A stretch of DNA of 64,000 bases from Tomocerus qinae (Eukaryota; Arthropoda; Collembola; Entomobryomorpha; Tomoceridae): contig CM034546.1 of the NCBI GenBank assembly GCA_020055645.1, forward strand, positions 23,064,001 to 23,128,000, read 5' to 3'. The translations under genes were made by a program, and so were the position numbers. The notes beneath the pieces were generated by a model, which saw nothing but the letters and a program-made list of their open reading frames with translations, searched no databases and was not told the origin of the DNA. Position 1 is the stretch's first letter; the number at the start of each line of letters is the position of its first letter. Positions 43,107 through 58,364 of this stretch are shown here, piece by piece.

Positions 43107-45499
43107 AACATCGGAGAAGCGGCAAGTACCAAAAATGTGGAATGAATATGGAGTTTATTTATTTATTAAAGAAGAAATAGTTTGTAACCATCGAAAACAA
43201 ATTTTTTTTCGTCAAAGAAGAAAAAGTTTGAAATAAAAACAACTATATTACATGCAAGGTTTGCGTTTCTTCATTTTTTGACCAAAATACAGTCGTTAGA
43301 AACCCAAATATAAATCAAAAGTACCATTAGATCAATAAGACAATCCATTCAACAACCTTAAATCTTATTACTGTTCTAAGATTAGGTGATTTTGATATTT
43401 ATCCTTGCGTCAATATATCGAAATGGTAAAGCTTTGCATTATAACGACGAATGTTAATGAATATGGGGATTTTGTTCCATTTTCTCTCGTAATCACTATT
43501 CTGAAAGACTTTATATACTCCATTTATTAAAGAAGAAATAGTTTGTAACCATCGAATATAAATTTTTTTCGTCATAAAAGACAAAGTTTGGAATAAAAAC
43601 AACTATATTACATGCAATTTTTACGTTTCTTCAGTTTTTGACCAAAATACAGTCGTTAGCAACCCAAATATAAATCAAAGGTGCCGTTAGATCAATAAAA
43701 CAATCCATTCTATAACTTTAAATATTATTATTTTTCCAAGATTAGGTGATTTTGATACATAAACATTCGTTAATATATCGAAATGGTAAAGCTTTGCATT
43801 ATAACGACGAATGTTAATGAATATGGGGATTTTGTTCAATTTTCGCTCGTAAACACTATTCTGAAAGACTTTATATACTCCATTTATTAAAGAAGAAATA
43901 GTTTGTAACCATCGAATACAAATTTTTTCGTCAAAAAAGACAAAGATTGGAATAAAAACAACTATATTACATGCAAGGTTTGCGTTTTCTCCTTTTTTGT
44001 CCAAAACACAGTCGTCAGAAAATTCAAATATATATCAAAGGTGCCGTTAGATCAATAAAACAATCCATTCTATAACTTTAAATATTATTATTTTTCCAAG
44101 ATTAGGTGATTTTGATACATAAACATTCGTTAATATATCGAAATGGTAAAGCTTTGCATTATAACGACGAATGTTAATGAATATGGGGATTTTGTTCAAT
44201 TTTCGCTCGTAAACACTATTCTGAAAGACTTTATATACTCCATTTATTAAAGAAGAAATAGTTTGTAACCATCGAATACAAATTTTTTCGTCAAAAAAGA
44301 CAAAGATTGGAATAAAAACAACTATATTACATGCAAGGTTTGCGTTTTCTCCTTTTTTGTCCAAAACACAGTCGTCAGAAAATTCAAGTATATATCAAAG
44401 GTGCCGTTAGATCAATAAAACAATCCATTCTATAACTTTAAATATTATGATTTTTCCAAGATTAGGTGATTTTGATACATAAACATTCGTTAATATATCG
44501 AAATGGTAAAGCTTTGCATTATAACGACGAATGTTAATGAATATGGGGATTTTGTTCAATTTTCGCTCGTAAACGCTATTCTGACAGACTTTATATACTC
44601 CATTTATTAAAGAAGAAATAGTTTGTAATCATCGAATATAAATTTTTTCGTCAAAAAAGACAAAGTTTGGAATAAAAACAACTATATTACATGCAATGTT
44701 TGGGTTTCTTTGCTTTTTGACCAAAATACAGTCGTTTAAAATCAAAATATAAATCAAAGGTGCCATTAGATCAATAAGACAATCCATTCAACAACCTTAA
44801 TCCTTATTACTGTTCTAAGATTAGGTGATTTTGATATTTATCCATGCGTCAATATATCGAAATGGTAAAGCTTTGAATTATAACGACGAATGTTAATGAA
44901 TATGGGGATTTTGTTCCATTTTCTCTCGTAATCACTATTCTGAAAGACTTTATATACTCCATTTATTAAAGAAGAAATAGTTTGTAACCATCGAATATAA
45001 ATTTTTTTCGTCATAAAAGACAAAGTTTGGAATAAAAACAACTATATTACATGCAATTTTTACGTTTCTTCAGTTTTTGACCAAAATACAGTCGTTAGCA
45101 ACCCAAATATAAATCAAAGGTGCCGTTAGATCAATAAAACAATCCATTCTATAACTTTAAATATTATTATTTTTCCAAGATTAGGTGATTTTGATACATA
45201 AACATTCGTTAATATATCGAAATGGTAAAGCTTTGCATTATAACGACGAATGTTAATGAATATGGGGATTTTGTTCAATTTTCGCTCGTAAACACTATTC
45301 TGAAAGACTTTATATACTCCATTTATTAAAGAAGAAATAGTTTGTAACCATCGAATACAAATTTTTTCGTCAAAAAAGACAAAGATTGGAATAAAAACAA
45401 CTATATTACATGCAAGGTTTGCGTTTTCTCCTTTTTTGTCCAAAACACAGTCGTCAGAAAATTCAAATATATATCAAAGGTGCCGTTAGATCAATAAAA

Positions 45500-48400
45500 C
45501 AATCCATTCTATAACTTTAAATATTATTATTTTTCCAAGATTAGGTGATTTTGATACATAAACATTCGTTAATATATCGAAATGGTAAAGCTTTGCATTA
45601 TAACGACGAATGTTAATGAATATGGGGATTTTGTTCAATTTTCGCTCGTAAACACTATTCTGAAAGACTTTATATACTCCATTTATTAAAGAAGAAATAG
45701 TTTGTAACCATCGAATACAAATTTTTTCGTCAAAAAAGACAAAGATTGGAATAAAAACAACTATATTACATGCAAGGTTTGCGTTTTCTCCTTTTTTGTC
45801 CAAAACACAGTCGTCAGAAAATTCAAATATATATCAAAGGTGCCGTTAGATCAATAAAACAATCCATTCTATAACTTTAAATATTATTATTTTTCCAAGA
45901 TTAGGTGATTTTGATACATAAACATTCGTTAATATATCGAAATGGTAAAGCTTTGCATTATAACGACGAATGTTAATGAATATGGGGATTTTGTTCAATT
46001 TTCGCTCGTAAACACTATTCTGAAAGACTTTATATACTCCATTTATTAAAGAAGAAATAGTTTGTAACCATCGAATACAAATTTTTTCGTCAAAAAAGAC
46101 AAAGATTGGAATAAAAACAACTATATTACATGCAAGGTTTGCGTTTTCTCCTTTTTTGTCCAAAACACAGTCGTCAGAAAATTCAAGTATATATCAAAGG
46201 TGCCGTTAGATCAATAAAACAATCCATTCTATAACTTTAAATATTATGATTTTTCCAAGATTAGGTGATTTTGATACATAAACATTCGTTAATATATCGA
46301 AATGGTAAAGCTTTGCATTATAACGACGAATGTTAATGAATATGGGGATTTTGTTCAATTTTCGCTCGTAAACGCTATTCTGACAGACTTTATATACTCC
46401 ATTTATTAAAGAAGAAATAGTTTGTAATCATCGAATATAAATTTTTTCGTCAAAAAAGACAAAGTTTGGAATAAAAACAACTATATTACATGCAATGTTT
46501 GGGTTTCTTTGCTTTTTGACCAAAATACAGTCGTTTAAAATCAAAATATAAATCAAAGGTGCCATTAGATCAATAAGACAATCCATTCAACAACCTTAAT
46601 CCTTATTACTGTTCTAAGATTAGGTGATTTTGATATTTATCCATGCGTCAATATATCGAAATGGTAAAGCTTTGAATTATAACGACGAATGTTAATGAAT
46701 ATGGGGATTTTGTTCCATTTTCTCTCGTAAACACTATTCTGAAAGACTTTATATACTCCATTTATTAAAGAAGAAATAGTTTGTAACCTTCGAATACAAA
46801 TTTTTTCGTCAAAAAAGACAAAGTTTGGAATAAAAACAACTATATTACATGCAAGGTTTGCGTTTTCTCCTTTTTTTGTCCAAAACACAGTCGTCAGAAA
46901 ATTCAAATATAAATCAAAGGTTCCATTAGATCAATAAGACAATCCATTCAACAATCTTAAATATTATTATTTTTCCAACATTACGTGATTTTGATACATA
47001 AACATTCGTTAATATATCGAAATGGTAAAGCTTTGCATTATAACGACGAATGTTAATGAATATGGGGATTTTGTTCCATTTTCGCTCGTAAACACTATTC
47101 TGAAAGACTTTATATACTCCATTTATTAAAGAAGAAATAGTTTGTAACCATCGAATACAAATTTTTTCGTCAAAAAAGACAAAGATTGGAATAAAAACAA
47201 CTATATTACATGCAAGGTTTGCGTTTTCTCCTTTTTTGTCCAAAACACAGTCGTCAGAAAATTCAAGTATATATCAAAGGTGCCGTTAGATCAATAAAAC
47301 AATCCATTCTATAACTTTAAATATTATGATTTTTCCAAGATTAGGTGATTTTGATACATAAACATTCGTTTATATATCGAAATGGTAAAGCTTTGCATTA
47401 TAACGACGAATGTTAATGAATTTGGGGATTTTGTTCAATTTTCGCTCGTAAACACTATACTGAAAGACTTTATATGCTCCATTTATTAAAGAAGAAATAG
47501 TTTGTAACCATCGAATGCAAATTTTTTCGTCAAAAGAGACAAAGTTTGGAATAAAAACAACTATATTACATGCAATGTTTTCGTTTCTTCAGTTTTTGAC
47601 CAAAATACAGTCGTTAGCAACCCAAATATAAATCAAAGGTGCCGTTAGATCAGTAAAACAATCCATTCTACAACCTTAAATATAATTAATTTTCCAACAT
47701 TAGGTGATTTTGATACATAAACATTCGTTAATATATCGAAATGGTAAAGCTTTGCATTATAACGACGAATGTTAATGAATATGGGGATTTTGTTCCATTT
47801 TCTCTCGTAAACACTATTCTGAAAGACTTTATATACTCCATTTATTAAAGAAGAAATAGTTTGTAACCATCGAATACAAATTTTTTTCGTCAAAAAAGAC
47901 AAAGTTTGTAATAAAAACAACTATATTACATGCAAGGTTTGCGTTTCTTCAGTTTTTGACCAAAATACAGTCGTTAGCAACCCAAATATAAATCAAAGGT
48001 GCCGTTAGATCAGTAAAACAATCCATTCTACAACCTTAAATATTATTAATTTTCCAAGATTAGGTGATTTTGATACATAAACATTCGTTAATACATCGAA
48101 ATGGTAAAGCTTTGCATTATAACGACGAATGTTAATAAATATGGGGATTTTGTTCCATTTTCGCTCGTAAACACTATTCTGAAAGACTTTATATACTCCA
48201 TTTATTAAAGAAGAAATAGTTTGTAACCATCGAATACAAATTTTTTCGTCAAAAAAGACAAAGATTGGAATAAAAACAACTATATTACATGCAAGGTTTG
48301 CGTTTTCTCCTTTTTTGTCCAAAACACAGTCGTCAGAAAATTCAAATATATATCAAAGGTGCCGTTAGATCAATAAAACAATCCATTCAACAACTTTAAA

Positions 48401-50848
48401 TATTATTATTTTTCCAAGATAAGTGATTTTGATACATAAACATTCGTTAGTATATCGAAATGGTAAAGTTTTGCATTATAACGACGAATGTTAATGAATT
48501 TGGGGATTTTGTTCCATTTTCTCTCGTAATCACTATTCTGAAAGACTTTATATACTCCATTTATTAAGGAAGAAATAGTTTGTAACCATCGAATATAAAT
48601 TTTTTTCGTCATAAAAGACAAAGTTTGGAATAAAAACAACAATATTACATGCAAGGTTTGCGTTTCTTCAGTTTTTGACCAACATACAGTCGTTAGCAAC
48701 CCAAATATAAATCAAAGGTTCCATTAGATCAATAAGACAATCCATTCAACAACCTTAAATATTATTATTTTTCCAAGATTAGGTGATTTTGATACACAAA
48801 CATTCGTTAATATATCGAAATAGTAAAGCTTTGCATCATAACGACGAATGTTAATGAATATGGAAATTTTGTTCCATTTTCACTCGTAATCACTATTCTG
48901 AAAGACTTTATATACTCCATTTATTAAAGAAGAAATAGTTTGTAACCATCGAATATAAATTTTTTTCGTCATAAAAGACAAAGTTTGGAATAAAAACAAC
49001 TATATTACATGCAAGGTTTGCGTTTTCTCCTTTTTTGTCCAATACACAGTCGTCAGAAAATTCAAATATAAATCAAAGGTTTCATTAGTTCAATAAGACA
49101 ATCCATTCAACAACTTTAAATATTATTATTTTTCTAAGAATAGGTGATTTTGATACATAAACATTCGTTAATATATCGAAATGGTAAAGCTTTGCATTAT
49201 AACGACGAATGTTAATGAATTTGGGAATTTTGTTCAATTTTCGCTAGTAAACACTATTCTGAAAGACTTTATATACTCCATTTATTAAAGAAGAAATAGT
49301 TTGTAACCATCGAATGCAAATTTTTTCGTCAAAAGAGACAAAGTTTGGAATAAAAACAACTATATTACATGCAATGTTTGCGTTTTATCTTTTTTGTCCA
49401 AAACACAGTCGTCAGAAAATTCAAATATAAATCAAAGGTTCCATTAGATCAATAAGACAATCCATTCTACAACCCTGAATATTACTATTTTTCCATCATT
49501 AGGTGATTTTGATACATAAATATTCATTAATATATCGGAATGGTAGAGCTTTGAATTATAACGACGAATGTTAATGAATATGGGGATTTTGTTCCATTTT
49601 CTCTCGTAAACACTATTCTGAAAGACTTTATATACTCCATTTATTAAAGAAGAAATAGTTTGTAACCATCGAATACAAATTTTTTTCGTCAAAAAAGACA
49701 AAGTTTGTAATAAAAACAACTATATTACATGCAAGGTTTGCGTTTCTTCAGTTTTTGACCAAAATACAGTCGTTAGCAACCCAAATATAAATCAAAGGTG
49801 CCCTTAGATCAGTAAAACAATCCATTCTACAACCTTAAATATTATTAACTTTCCAAGATTAGGTGATTTTGATACATAAACATTCATTAATATATCGAAA
49901 TGGTAAAGCTTTGCATTATAACGACGAATGTTAATGAATATGGGGATTTTGTTCAATTTTCGCTCGTAAACACTATTATGAAAGACTTTATATACTCCAT
50001 TTATTAAAGAAGAAATAGTTTGTTACCATCGAATACAAATTTTTTCGTCAAAAAAGACAAAGATTGGAATAAAAACAACTATATTACATGCAAGGTTTGC
50101 GTTTTCTCCTTTTTTGTCCAAAACACAGTCGTCAGAAAATTCAAATATATATCAAAGGTGCCGTTAGTTCAATAAAACAATCCACTCAACAACTTTAAAT
50201 ATTATTATTTTTCCAAGATTAGGTGATTTTGATACATAAACATTCGTTAATATATCGAAATGGTAAAGCTTTGCATTATAACGACAAATGTTAAAGAATA
50301 TGGGGATTTTGTTCAATTTTCGCTCGTAAACACTATTCTGAAAGACTTTATATACTCCATTTATTAAAGAAGAAATAGTTTGTAACCATCGAATATAAAT
50401 TTTTTCGTCAAAAGAGACAAAGTTTGGAATAAAAACAACTATATTACATGCAATGTTTGCGTTTTATCTTTTTTGTCCAAAACACAGTCGTCAGAAAATT
50501 CAAATATAAATCAAAGGTTCCATTGGATCAATAAGAAAAACCATTCTACAACCCTGAATATTACTATTTTTCCATCATTAGGTGATTTTGATACATAAAT
50601 ATGGGTTAATATATCGAAATGGTAAAGCTTTGAATTATAACGACGAATGTTAATGAATATGGGGATTTTGTTCAATTTTCGCTCGTAAACACTATTCTGA
50701 AAGACTTTATATACTCCATTTATTAAAGAAGTAGTTTGTTACCATCGAATATAAATTTTTTCGTCAAAAAAGACAAACAACTATATTACATGCAAGGTTT
50801 GCGTTTTTTCCTTTTTTGTCCAAAACACAGTCGTCAGAAAATTCAAAT
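45500..50848. repeat. Large satellite duplication, copy 1 (partner about 53,050-58,364)
   Basis: The order of monomer variants here recurs about 7,512 bp downstream with near-identical sequence and only small indels (a T-run near 46867, 5 extra bases near 57650). Shared rare variants include TTCGTTTATATATCG at 47368 and 54880, and AACAACAATATTAC at 48633 and 56145. Confidence 0.8.
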
Positions 50849-50849
50849 A

Positions 50850-53050
50850 TATATCAAAGGTGCCGTTAGATCAATAAAACAATCCATTCTATAACTTTAA
50901 GTATTATGATTTTTCCAAGATTAGGTGATTTTGATACATAAACATTCGTTAATATATAGAAATGGTAAAGCTTTGCATTATAACGACGAATGTTAATGAA
51001 TATGGGGATTTTGTTCAATTTTCGCTCGTAAACACTATTCTGAAAGACTTTATATACTCCATTTATTAAAGAAGAAGTAGTTTGTAACCATCGAATACAA
51101 ATTTTTTCGTCAAAAAAGACAAAGATTGGGATAAAAACAACTATATTACATGCAAGGTTTGCGTTTTCTCCTTTTTTGTCCAAAACACAGTCGTCAGAAA
51201 ATTCAAATATATATCAAAGGTGCCGTTAGATCAATAAAACAATCCATTCAACAACTTTAAATATTATTATTTTTCCAAGATTAGGTGATTTTGATACATA
51301 AACATTCGTTAATATATCGAAATGGTAAAGCTTTGCATTATAACGACGAATGTTAATGAATATGGGGATTTTGTTCAATTTTCGCTCGTAAACACTATTC
51401 TGAAAGACTTTATATACTCCATTTATTAAAGAAGAAATAGTTTGTAACCATCGAATATAAATTTTTTCGTCAAAAGAGACAAAGTTTGGAATAAAAACAA
51501 CTATATTACATGCAATGTTTGCGTTTTATCTTTTTTGTCCAAAACACAGTCGTCAGAAAATTCAAATATAAATCAAAGGTTCCATTAGATCAATAAGACA
51601 ATCCATTCTACAACCCTGAATATTACTATTTTTCCATCATTAGGTGATTTTGATACATAAATATTGGTTAATATATCGAAATGGTAAAGCTTTGAATTAT
51701 AACGACGAATGTTAATAAATATGGGGATTTTATTCAATTTTCGCTCGTAAACACTATTCTGAAAGACTTTATATACTCCATTTATTAAAGAAGAAGTAGT
51801 TTGTTACCATCGAATATAAATTTTTCGTCAAAAAAGACAAACAACTATATTACATGCAAGGTTTGCGTTTTCTCCTTTTTTGTCCAAAACACAGTCGTCA
51901 GAAAATTCAAATATATATCAAAGGTGCCGTTAGATCAATAAAACAATCCATTCTATAACTTTAAGTATTATGATTTTTCCAAGATTAGGTGATTTTGATA
52001 CATAAACATTCGTTAATATATCGAAATGGTAAAGCTTTGCATTATAAAGACGAATGTTAATGAATATGGGGATTTTGTTCAATTTTCGCTCGTAAACACT
52101 ATTCTGAAAGACTTTATATACTCCATTTATTAAAGAAGAAATAGTTTGTAACCATCGAATATAAATTTTTTTCGTCATAAAAGACAAAGATTGGAATAAA
52201 AACAACTATATTACATATAAGGTTTGCGTTTTCTCCTTTTTTGTCCAAAACACAGTCGTCAGAAAATTCAAATATATATCAAAGGTGCCGTTAGATCAAT
52301 AAAACAATCCATTCAACAACTTTAAATATTATTATTTTTCCAAGATTAGGTGATTTTGATACATAAACATTCGTTAATATATCGAAATGGTAAAGCTTTG
52401 CATTATAACGACGAATGTTAATGAATATGGGGATTTTGTTCAATTTTCGCTCGTAAACACTGTTCTGAAAGACTTTATATACTCCATTTATTAAAGAAGA
52501 AATAGTTTGTAACCATCGAATATAAATTTTTTCGTCAAAAGAGACAAAGTTTGGAATAAAAACAACTATATTACATGCAATGTTTGCGTTTTATCTTTTT
52601 TGTCCAAAACACAGTCGTCAGAAAATTCAAATATAAATCAAAGGTTCCATTGGATCAATAAGACAATCCATTCTACAACCCTGAATATTACTATTTTTCC
52701 ATCATTAGGTGATTTTGATACATAAATATTGGTTAATATATCGAAATGGTAAAGCTTTGAATTATAACGACGAATGTTAATGAATATGGGGATTTTGTTC
52801 AATTTTCGCTCGTAAACACTATTCTGAAAGACTTTATATACTCCATTTATTAATAAAGAAGAAGTAGTTTGTTACCATCGAATATAAATTTTTTCGTCAA
52901 AAAAGACAAACAACTATATTACATGCAGGGTTTGCGTTTTCTCCTTTTTTGTCCAAAACACAGTCGTCAGAAAATTCAAATATATATCAAAGGTGCCGTT
53001 AGATCAATAAAACAATCCATTCTATAACTTTAAGTATTATGATTTTTCCA
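50850..53050. repeat. Trimeric higher-order repeat, about 1,065 bp, block 1
   Basis: Equivalent monomers start at 50866, 51930 and 52999. Each trimer includes the ACCCTGAATATTACTATT variant and the 14-bp-deleted short variant. Confidence 0.75.
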
Positions 53051-56000
53051 AGATTAGGTGATTTTGATACATAAACATTCGTTAATATATCGAAATGGTA
53101 AAGCTTTGCATTATAACGACGAATGTTAATGAATATGGGGATTTTGTTCAATTTTCGCTCGTAAACACTATTCTGAAAGACTTTATATACTCCATTTATT
53201 AAAGAAGAAATAGTTTGTAACCATCGAATACAAATTTTTTCGTCAAAAAAGACAAAGATTGGAATAAAAACAACTATATTACATGCAAGGTTTGCGTTTT
53301 CTCCTTTTTTGTCCAAAACACAGTCGTCAGAAAATTCAAATATATATCAAAGGTGCCGTTAGATCAATAAAACAATCCATTCTATAACTTTAAATATTAT
53401 TATTTTTCCAAGATTAGGTGATTTTGATACATAAACATTCGTTAATATATCGAAATGGTAAAGCTTTGCATTATAACGACGAATGTTAATGAATATGGGG
53501 ATTTTGTTCAATTTTCGCTCGTAAACACTATTCTGAAAGACTTTATATACTCCATTTATTAAAGAAGAAATAGTTTGTAACCATCGAATACAAATTTTTT
53601 CGTCAAAAAAGACAAAGATTGGAATAAAAACAACTATATTACATGCAAGGTTTGCGTTTTCTCCTTTTTTGTCCAAAACACAGTCGTCAGAAAATTCAAG
53701 TATATATCAAAGGTGCCGTTAGATCAATAAAACAATCCATTCTATAACTTTAAATATTATGATTTTTCCAAGATTAGGTGATTTTGATACATAAACATTC
53801 GTTAATATATCGAAATGGTAAAGCTTTGCATTATAACGACGAATGTTAATGAATATGGGGATTTTGTTCAATTTTCGCTCGTAAACGCTATTCTGACAGA
53901 CTTTATATACTCCATTTATTAAAGAAGAAATAGTTTGTAATCATCGAATATAAATTTTTTCGTCAAAAAAGACAAAGTTTGGAATAAAAACAACTATATT
54001 ACATGCAATGTTTGGGTTTCTTTGCTTTTTGACCAAAATACAGTCGTTTAAAATCAAAATATAAATCAAAGGTGCCATTAGATCAATAAGACAATCCATT
54101 CAACAACCTTAATCCTTATTACTGTTCTAAGATTAGGTGATTTTGATATTTATCCATGCGTCAATATATCGAAATGGTAAAGCTTTGAATTATAACGACG
54201 AATGTTAATGAATATGGGGATTTTGTTCCATTTTCTCTCGTAAACACTATTCTGAAAGACTTTATATACTCCATTTATTAAAGAAGAAATAGTTTGTAAC
54301 CTTCGAATACAAATTTTTTCGTCAAAAAAGACAAAGTTTGGAATAAAAACAACTATATTACATGCAAGGTTTGCGTTTTCTCCTTTTTTGTCCAAAACAC
54401 AGTCGTCAGAAAATTCAAATATAAATCAAAGGTTCCATTAGATCAATAAGACAATCCATTCAACAATCTTAAATATTATTATTTTTCCAACATTACGTGA
54501 TTTTGATACATAAACATTCGTTAATATATCGAAATGGTAAAGCTTTGCATTATAACGACGAATGTTAATGAATATGGGGATTTTGTTCCATTTTCGCTCG
54601 TAAACACTATTCTGAAAGACTTTATATACTCCATTTATTAAAGAAGAAATAGTTTGTAACCATCGAATACAAATTTTTTCGTCAAAAAAGACAAAGATTG
54701 GAATAAAAACAACTATATTACATGCAAGGTTTGCGTTTTCTCCTTTTTTGTCCAAAACACAGTCGTCAGAAAATTCAAGTATATATCAAAGGTGCCGTTA
54801 GATCAATAAAACAATCCATTCTATAACTTTAAATATTATGATTTTTCCAAGATTAGGTGATTTTGATACATAAACATTCGTTTATATATCGAAATGGTAA
54901 AGCTTTGCATTATAACGACGAATGTTAATGAATTTGGGGATTTTGTTCAATTTTCGCTCGTAAACACTATACTGAAAGACTTTATATGCTCCATTTATTA
55001 AAGAAGAAATAGTTTGTAACCATCGAATGCAAATTTTTTCGTAAAAAGAGACAAAGTTTGGAATAAAAACAACTATATTACATGCAATGTTTTCGTTTCT
55101 TCAGTTTTTGACCAAAATACAGTCGTTAGCAACCCAAATATAAATCAAAGGTGCCGTTAGATCAGTAAAACAATCCATTCTACAACCTTAAATATAATTA
55201 ATTTTCCAACATTAGGTGATTTTGATACATAAACATTCGTTAATATATCGAAATGGTAAAGCTTTGCATTATAACGACGAATGTTAATGAATATGGGGAT
55301 TTTGTTCCATTTTCTCTCGTAAACACTATTCTGAAAGACTTTATATACTCCATTTATTAAAGAAGAAATAGTTTGTAACCATCGAATACAAATTTTTTTC
55401 GTCAAAAAAGACAAAGTTTGTAATAAAAACAACTATATTACATGCAAGGTTTGCGTTTCTTCAGTTTTTGACCAAAATACAGTCGTTAGCAACCCAAATA
55501 TAAATCAAAGTTGCCGTTAGATCAGTAAAACAATCCATTCTACAACCTTAAATATTATTAATTTTCCAAGATTAGGTGATTTTGATACATAAACATTCGT
55601 TAATATATCGAAATGGTAAAGCTTTGCATTATAACGACGAATGTTAATAAATATGGGGATTTTGTTCCATTTTCGCTCGTAAACACTATTCTGAAAGACT
55701 TTATATACTCCATTTATTAAAGAAGAAATAGTTTGTAACCATCGAATACAAATTTTTTCGTCAAAAAAGACAAAGATTGGAATAAAAACAACTATATTAC
55801 ATGCAAGGTTTGCGTTTTCTCCTTTTTTGTCCAAAACACAGTCGTCAGAAAATTCAAATATATATCAAAGGTGCCGTTAGATCAATAAAACAATCCATTC
55901 AACAACTTTAAATATTATTATTTTTCCAAGATAAGTGATTTTGATACATAAACATTCGTTAGTATATCGAAATGGTAAAGTTTTGCATTATAACGACGAA

Positions 56001-58364
56001 TGTTAATGAATTTGGGGATTTTGTTCCATTTTCTCTCGTAATCACTATTCTGAAAGACTTTATATACTCCATTTATTAAGGAAGAAATAGTTTGTAACCA
56101 TCGAATATAAATTTTTTTCGTCATAAAAGACAAAGTTTGGAATAAAAACAACAATATTACATGCAAGGTTTGCGTTTCTTCAGTTTTTGACCAACATACA
56201 GTCGTTAGCAACCCAAATATAAATCAAAGGTTCCATTAGATCAATAAGACAATCCATTCAACAACCTTAAATATTATTATTTTTCCAAGATTAGGTGATT
56301 TTGATACACAAACATTCGTTAATATATCGAAATAGTAAAGCTTTGCATCATAACGACGAATGTTAATGAATATGGAAATTTTGTTCCATTTTCACTCGTA
56401 ATCACTATTCTGAAAGACTTTATATACTCCATTTATTAAAGAAGAAATAGTTTGTAACCATCGAATATAAATTTTTTTCGTCATAAAAGACAAAGTTTGG
56501 AATAAAAACAACTATATTACATGCAAGGTTTGCGTTTTCTCCTTTTTTGTCCAATACACAGTCGTCAGAAAATTCAAATATAAATCAAAGGTTTCATTAG
56601 TTCAATAAGACAATCCATTCAACAACTTTAAATATTATTATTTTTCTAAGAATAGGTGATTTTGATACATAAATATTCGTTATTTATCGAAATGGTAAAG
56701 CTTTGCATTATAACGACGAATGTTAATGAATTTGGGAATTTTGTTCAATTTTCGCTAGTAAACACTATTCTGAAAGACTTTATATACTCCATTTATTAAA
56801 GAAGAAATAGTTTGTAACCATCGAATGCAAATTTTTTCGTCAAAAGAGACAAAGTTTGGAATAAAAACAACTATATTACATGCAATGTTTGCGTTTTATC
56901 TTTTTTGTCCAAAACACAGTCGTCAGAAAATTCAAATATAAATCAAAGGTTCCATTAGATCAATAAGACAATCCATTCTACAACCCTGAATATTACTATT
57001 TTTCCATCATTAGGTGATTTTGATACATAAATATTCATTAATATATCGGAATGGTAGAGCTTTGAATTATAACGACGAATGTTAATGAATATGGGGATTT
57101 TGTTCCATTTTCTCTCGTAAACACTATTCTGAAAGACTTTATATACTCCATTTATTAAAGAAGAAATAGTTTGTAACCATCGAATACAAATTTTTTTCGT
57201 CAAAAAAGACAAAGTTTGTAATAAAAACAACTATATTACATGCAAGGTTTGCGTTTCTTCAGTTTTTGACCAAAATACAGTCGTTAGCAACCCAAATATA
57301 AATCAAAGGTGCCCTTAGATCAGTAAAACAATCCATTCTACAACCTTAAATATTATTAACTTTCCAAGATTAGGTGATTTTGATACATAAACATTCATTA
57401 ATATATCGAAATGGTAAAGCTTTGCATTATAACGACGAATGTTAATGAATATGGGGATTTTGTTCAATTTTCGCTCGTAAACACTATTATGAAAGACTTT
57501 ATATACTCCATTTATTAAAGAAGAAATAGTTTGTTACCATCGAATACAAATTTTTTCGTCAAAAAAGACAAAGATTGGAATAAAAACAACTATATTACAT
57601 GCAAGGTTTGCGTTTTCTCCTTTTTTGTCCAAAACACAGTCGTCAGAAACACTATTCAAATATATATCAAAGGTGCCGTTAGTTCAATAAAACAATCCAC
57701 TCAACAACTTTAAATATTATTATTTTTCCAAGATTAGGTGATTTTGATACATAAACATTCGTTAATATATCGAAATGGTAAAGCTTTGCATTATAACGAC
57801 AAATGTTAAAGAATATGGGGATTTTGTTCAATTTTCGCTCGTAAACACTATTCTGAAAGACTTTATATACTCCATTTATTAAAGAAGAAATAGTTTGTAA
57901 CCATCGAATATAAATTTTTTCGTCAAAAGAGACAAAGTTTGGAATAAAAACAACTATATTACATGCAATGTTTGCGTTTTATCTTTTTTGTCCAAAACAC
58001 AGTCGTCAGAAAATTCAAATATAAATCAAAGGTTCCATTGGATCAATAAGAAAATCCATTCTACAACCCTGAATATTACTATTTTTCCATCATTAGGTGA
58101 TTTTGATACATAAATATGGGTTAATATATCGAAATGGTAAAGCTTTGAATTATAACGACGAATGTTAATGAATATGGGGATTTTGTTCAATTTTCGCTCG
58201 TAAACACTATTCTGAAAGACTTTATATACTCCATTTATTAAAGAAGTAGTTTGTTACCATCGAATATAAATTTTTTCGTCAAAAAAGACAAACAACTATA
58301 TTACATGCAAGGTTTGCGTTTTTTCCTTTTTTGTCCAAAACACAGTCGTCAGAAAATTCAAATA
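53050..58364. repeat. Large satellite duplication, copy 2
   Basis: Second copy of about 45,500-50,848. At its right edge (about 58,364) the two copies diverge within a monomer (AAATATAAATC versus AAATATATATC), marking the breakpoint. Confidence 0.78.

Noticed and set aside
43741-43830. CENP-B box in the satellite monomer
   Set aside because: TTCG occurs, but the required downstream A and CGGG positions are not met.
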